The position numbers and the translations under genes were made by a program. Below are positions 40,369 to 41,010 of a DNA stretch of 41,010 nucleotides, one piece after another. Every line of letters starts with the position of its first letter. Positions within the stretch are counted from its first letter, which is position 1. Source of the stretch: JAAXHE01 sp964551635 (lineage in GTDB: Bacteria; Latescibacterota; UBA2968; GCA-2709665); contig CAZKDZ010000220.1 of NCBI GenBank assembly GCA_964551635.1, positions 1 through 41,010 of the forward strand. Reading direction: 5' to 3'. The notes beneath the pieces are model-generated. The model was not told the origin of the DNA and did no database searches. It worked only from the letters and a program-made list of their open reading frames with translations.

Positions 40369-41010
40369 ATGTCCCGCGGTTCGCCTCGCATCCCGCCCGT
40401 TGTCACACCGAACCGTTCAAAAACGGCGTCGAGCAGGCGCCGGATCGCGGGTCCGAAATACCGTCCCTGCCGCCAGGCCACGCCAATCTCACGGCCGAAC
40501 CGCACGCCCTGAACGCTAACGGTCCCCAGAGCTCCCGATGTCAGGGAATCCTGAACGGTCAGATGCGGCAGGAAAGAAATACCCACGCCCACTTCGACCA
40601 GCTTCCGCATGGCCTCCGGACTCCGCATTTCCATGACCACGCCAGGGGATACTCCGGATTCGGCAAACCGTTCGTCCACGATTTTACGCGACACGGAATC
40701 CGCGTGAAACAGAATCAACGGCTCAGCAGCGACCTCGTCCAGCGTCACCGACGATCGCCTGGAAAACGGATGCGACGCCCCTGCCACCAGGGGCATCGAG
40801 TCTCGATGTATGGAAACCGTTTCCAGTTTCGGATGGGCGAACGGAAGCGAAATCACCGCGAATTCGGAGCGGTTCAGCAGCAGATCGTCCACGAGGTATC
40901 GAGACGGCGCTACCTGTACCGAAAGCGCCACGTTCGGGAAATCCCGCATGTACGCTTTCAGGATGTCCGGCAACAGATAGGTAACGGCGGCGTCGATCGC
41001 GCCGAACTGA
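40365..41010 (-). CDS. LysR-family transcriptional regulator, 5' end outside window
   Basis: On the minus strand an open frame enters at the right edge and ends with TAG at 40367-40365. The 214 residues seen form the effector-binding domain of a LysR regulator: FGAIDAAVTYLLPDILKAYM, FPNVALSVQVAPSRYLVDDL, SEFAVISLPFAHP, GASHPFSRRSSVTLDEVAAE and KLVEVGVGISFLPHLTVQDS. The winged-helix DNA-binding N-terminus of about 90 residues must lie beyond 41010. The effector and targets cannot be told from this part. Confidence 0.88.
   Translation of the reverse strand, partial: QFGAIDAAVTYLLPDILKAYMRDFPNVALSVQVAPSRYLVDDLLLNRSEFAVISLPFAHPKLETVSIHRDSMPLVAGASHPFSRRSSVTLDEVAAEPLILFHADSVSRKIVDERFAESGVSPGVVMEMRSPEAMRKLVEVGVGISFLPHLTVQDSLTSGALGTVSVQGVRFGREIGVAWRQGRYFGPAIRRLLDAVFERFGVTTGGMRGEPRDI

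Overview
The window is GC-rich, gene-dense bacterial chromosome. Several features point to an uncultivated lineage of the FCB superphylum, Latescibacterota-like, but this is inferred from gene style and not from a marker gene. They are a TPR lipoprotein that starts with a YYNTFYN motif just after the lipid-modified cysteine, a secreted protein with two dockerin-like calcium loops in front of a YVTN beta-propeller, a diverged M19 dipeptidase-like protein, and a deoxyhypusine-synthase-like protein beside small SDR and NTF2 genes. Many genes have clear Shine-Dalgarno sequences, and GTG and TTG starts are common.

Layout. 1-1940: 3' part of a secreted Cache-domain protein (minus), a small group II intron reverse-transcriptase remnant, and tRNA-Ser(UGA) with its own promoter. 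1940-4251: bifunctional NAD(P)HX repair enzyme (nnr), whose stop codon lies in a MITE-like element, then a small tail-anchored protein. 4582-12193: pyrimidine block, with carB split into two genes by a MITE-like insertion, a TPR lipoprotein, pyrK, a pyrD with serine at the usual cysteine position, and an RlpA-like lipoprotein. 12239-14759 (minus): dockerin/YVTN protein and M19-like protein. 14760-24773: S1-domain protein, GGQ release-factor-like protein, orphan RND pump, eukaryote-type hisA, thiL and a copper P-type ATPase. 24825-25946 (minus): LysM/amidase_3 cell-wall hydrolase.

26105-35350 is the most interesting part, a one-directional envelope-stress island. It opens with a near-consensus sigma-54 promoter with upstream dyads, then pspA, a membrane/winged-helix protein, three tiny membrane proteins (two sharing a helical C-terminal module), a STAS protein without the phosphorylatable serine, an ECF sigma factor, an NfeD-like protein, a YqiK-type flotillin, a TPR histidine kinase and an NtrC-family sigma-54 activator. 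The simplest reading is a self-regulating Psp/flotillin membrane-protection system: the kinase/regulator pair at the end would fire the sigma-54 promoter at the front, with the ECF factor and STAS protein as further layers.

35351-41010: a terminator region, a DUF6883/DUF4926-like pair, an SDR-NTF2-DHS-like cluster, another MITE copy, thiI and the 3' part of a LysR regulator.

A 160-bp MITE-like family (TIR AAGCTGTTTT, about 5-bp target duplication) occurs at 6037, 27940 and 38969, with a solo end fragment at 1881.
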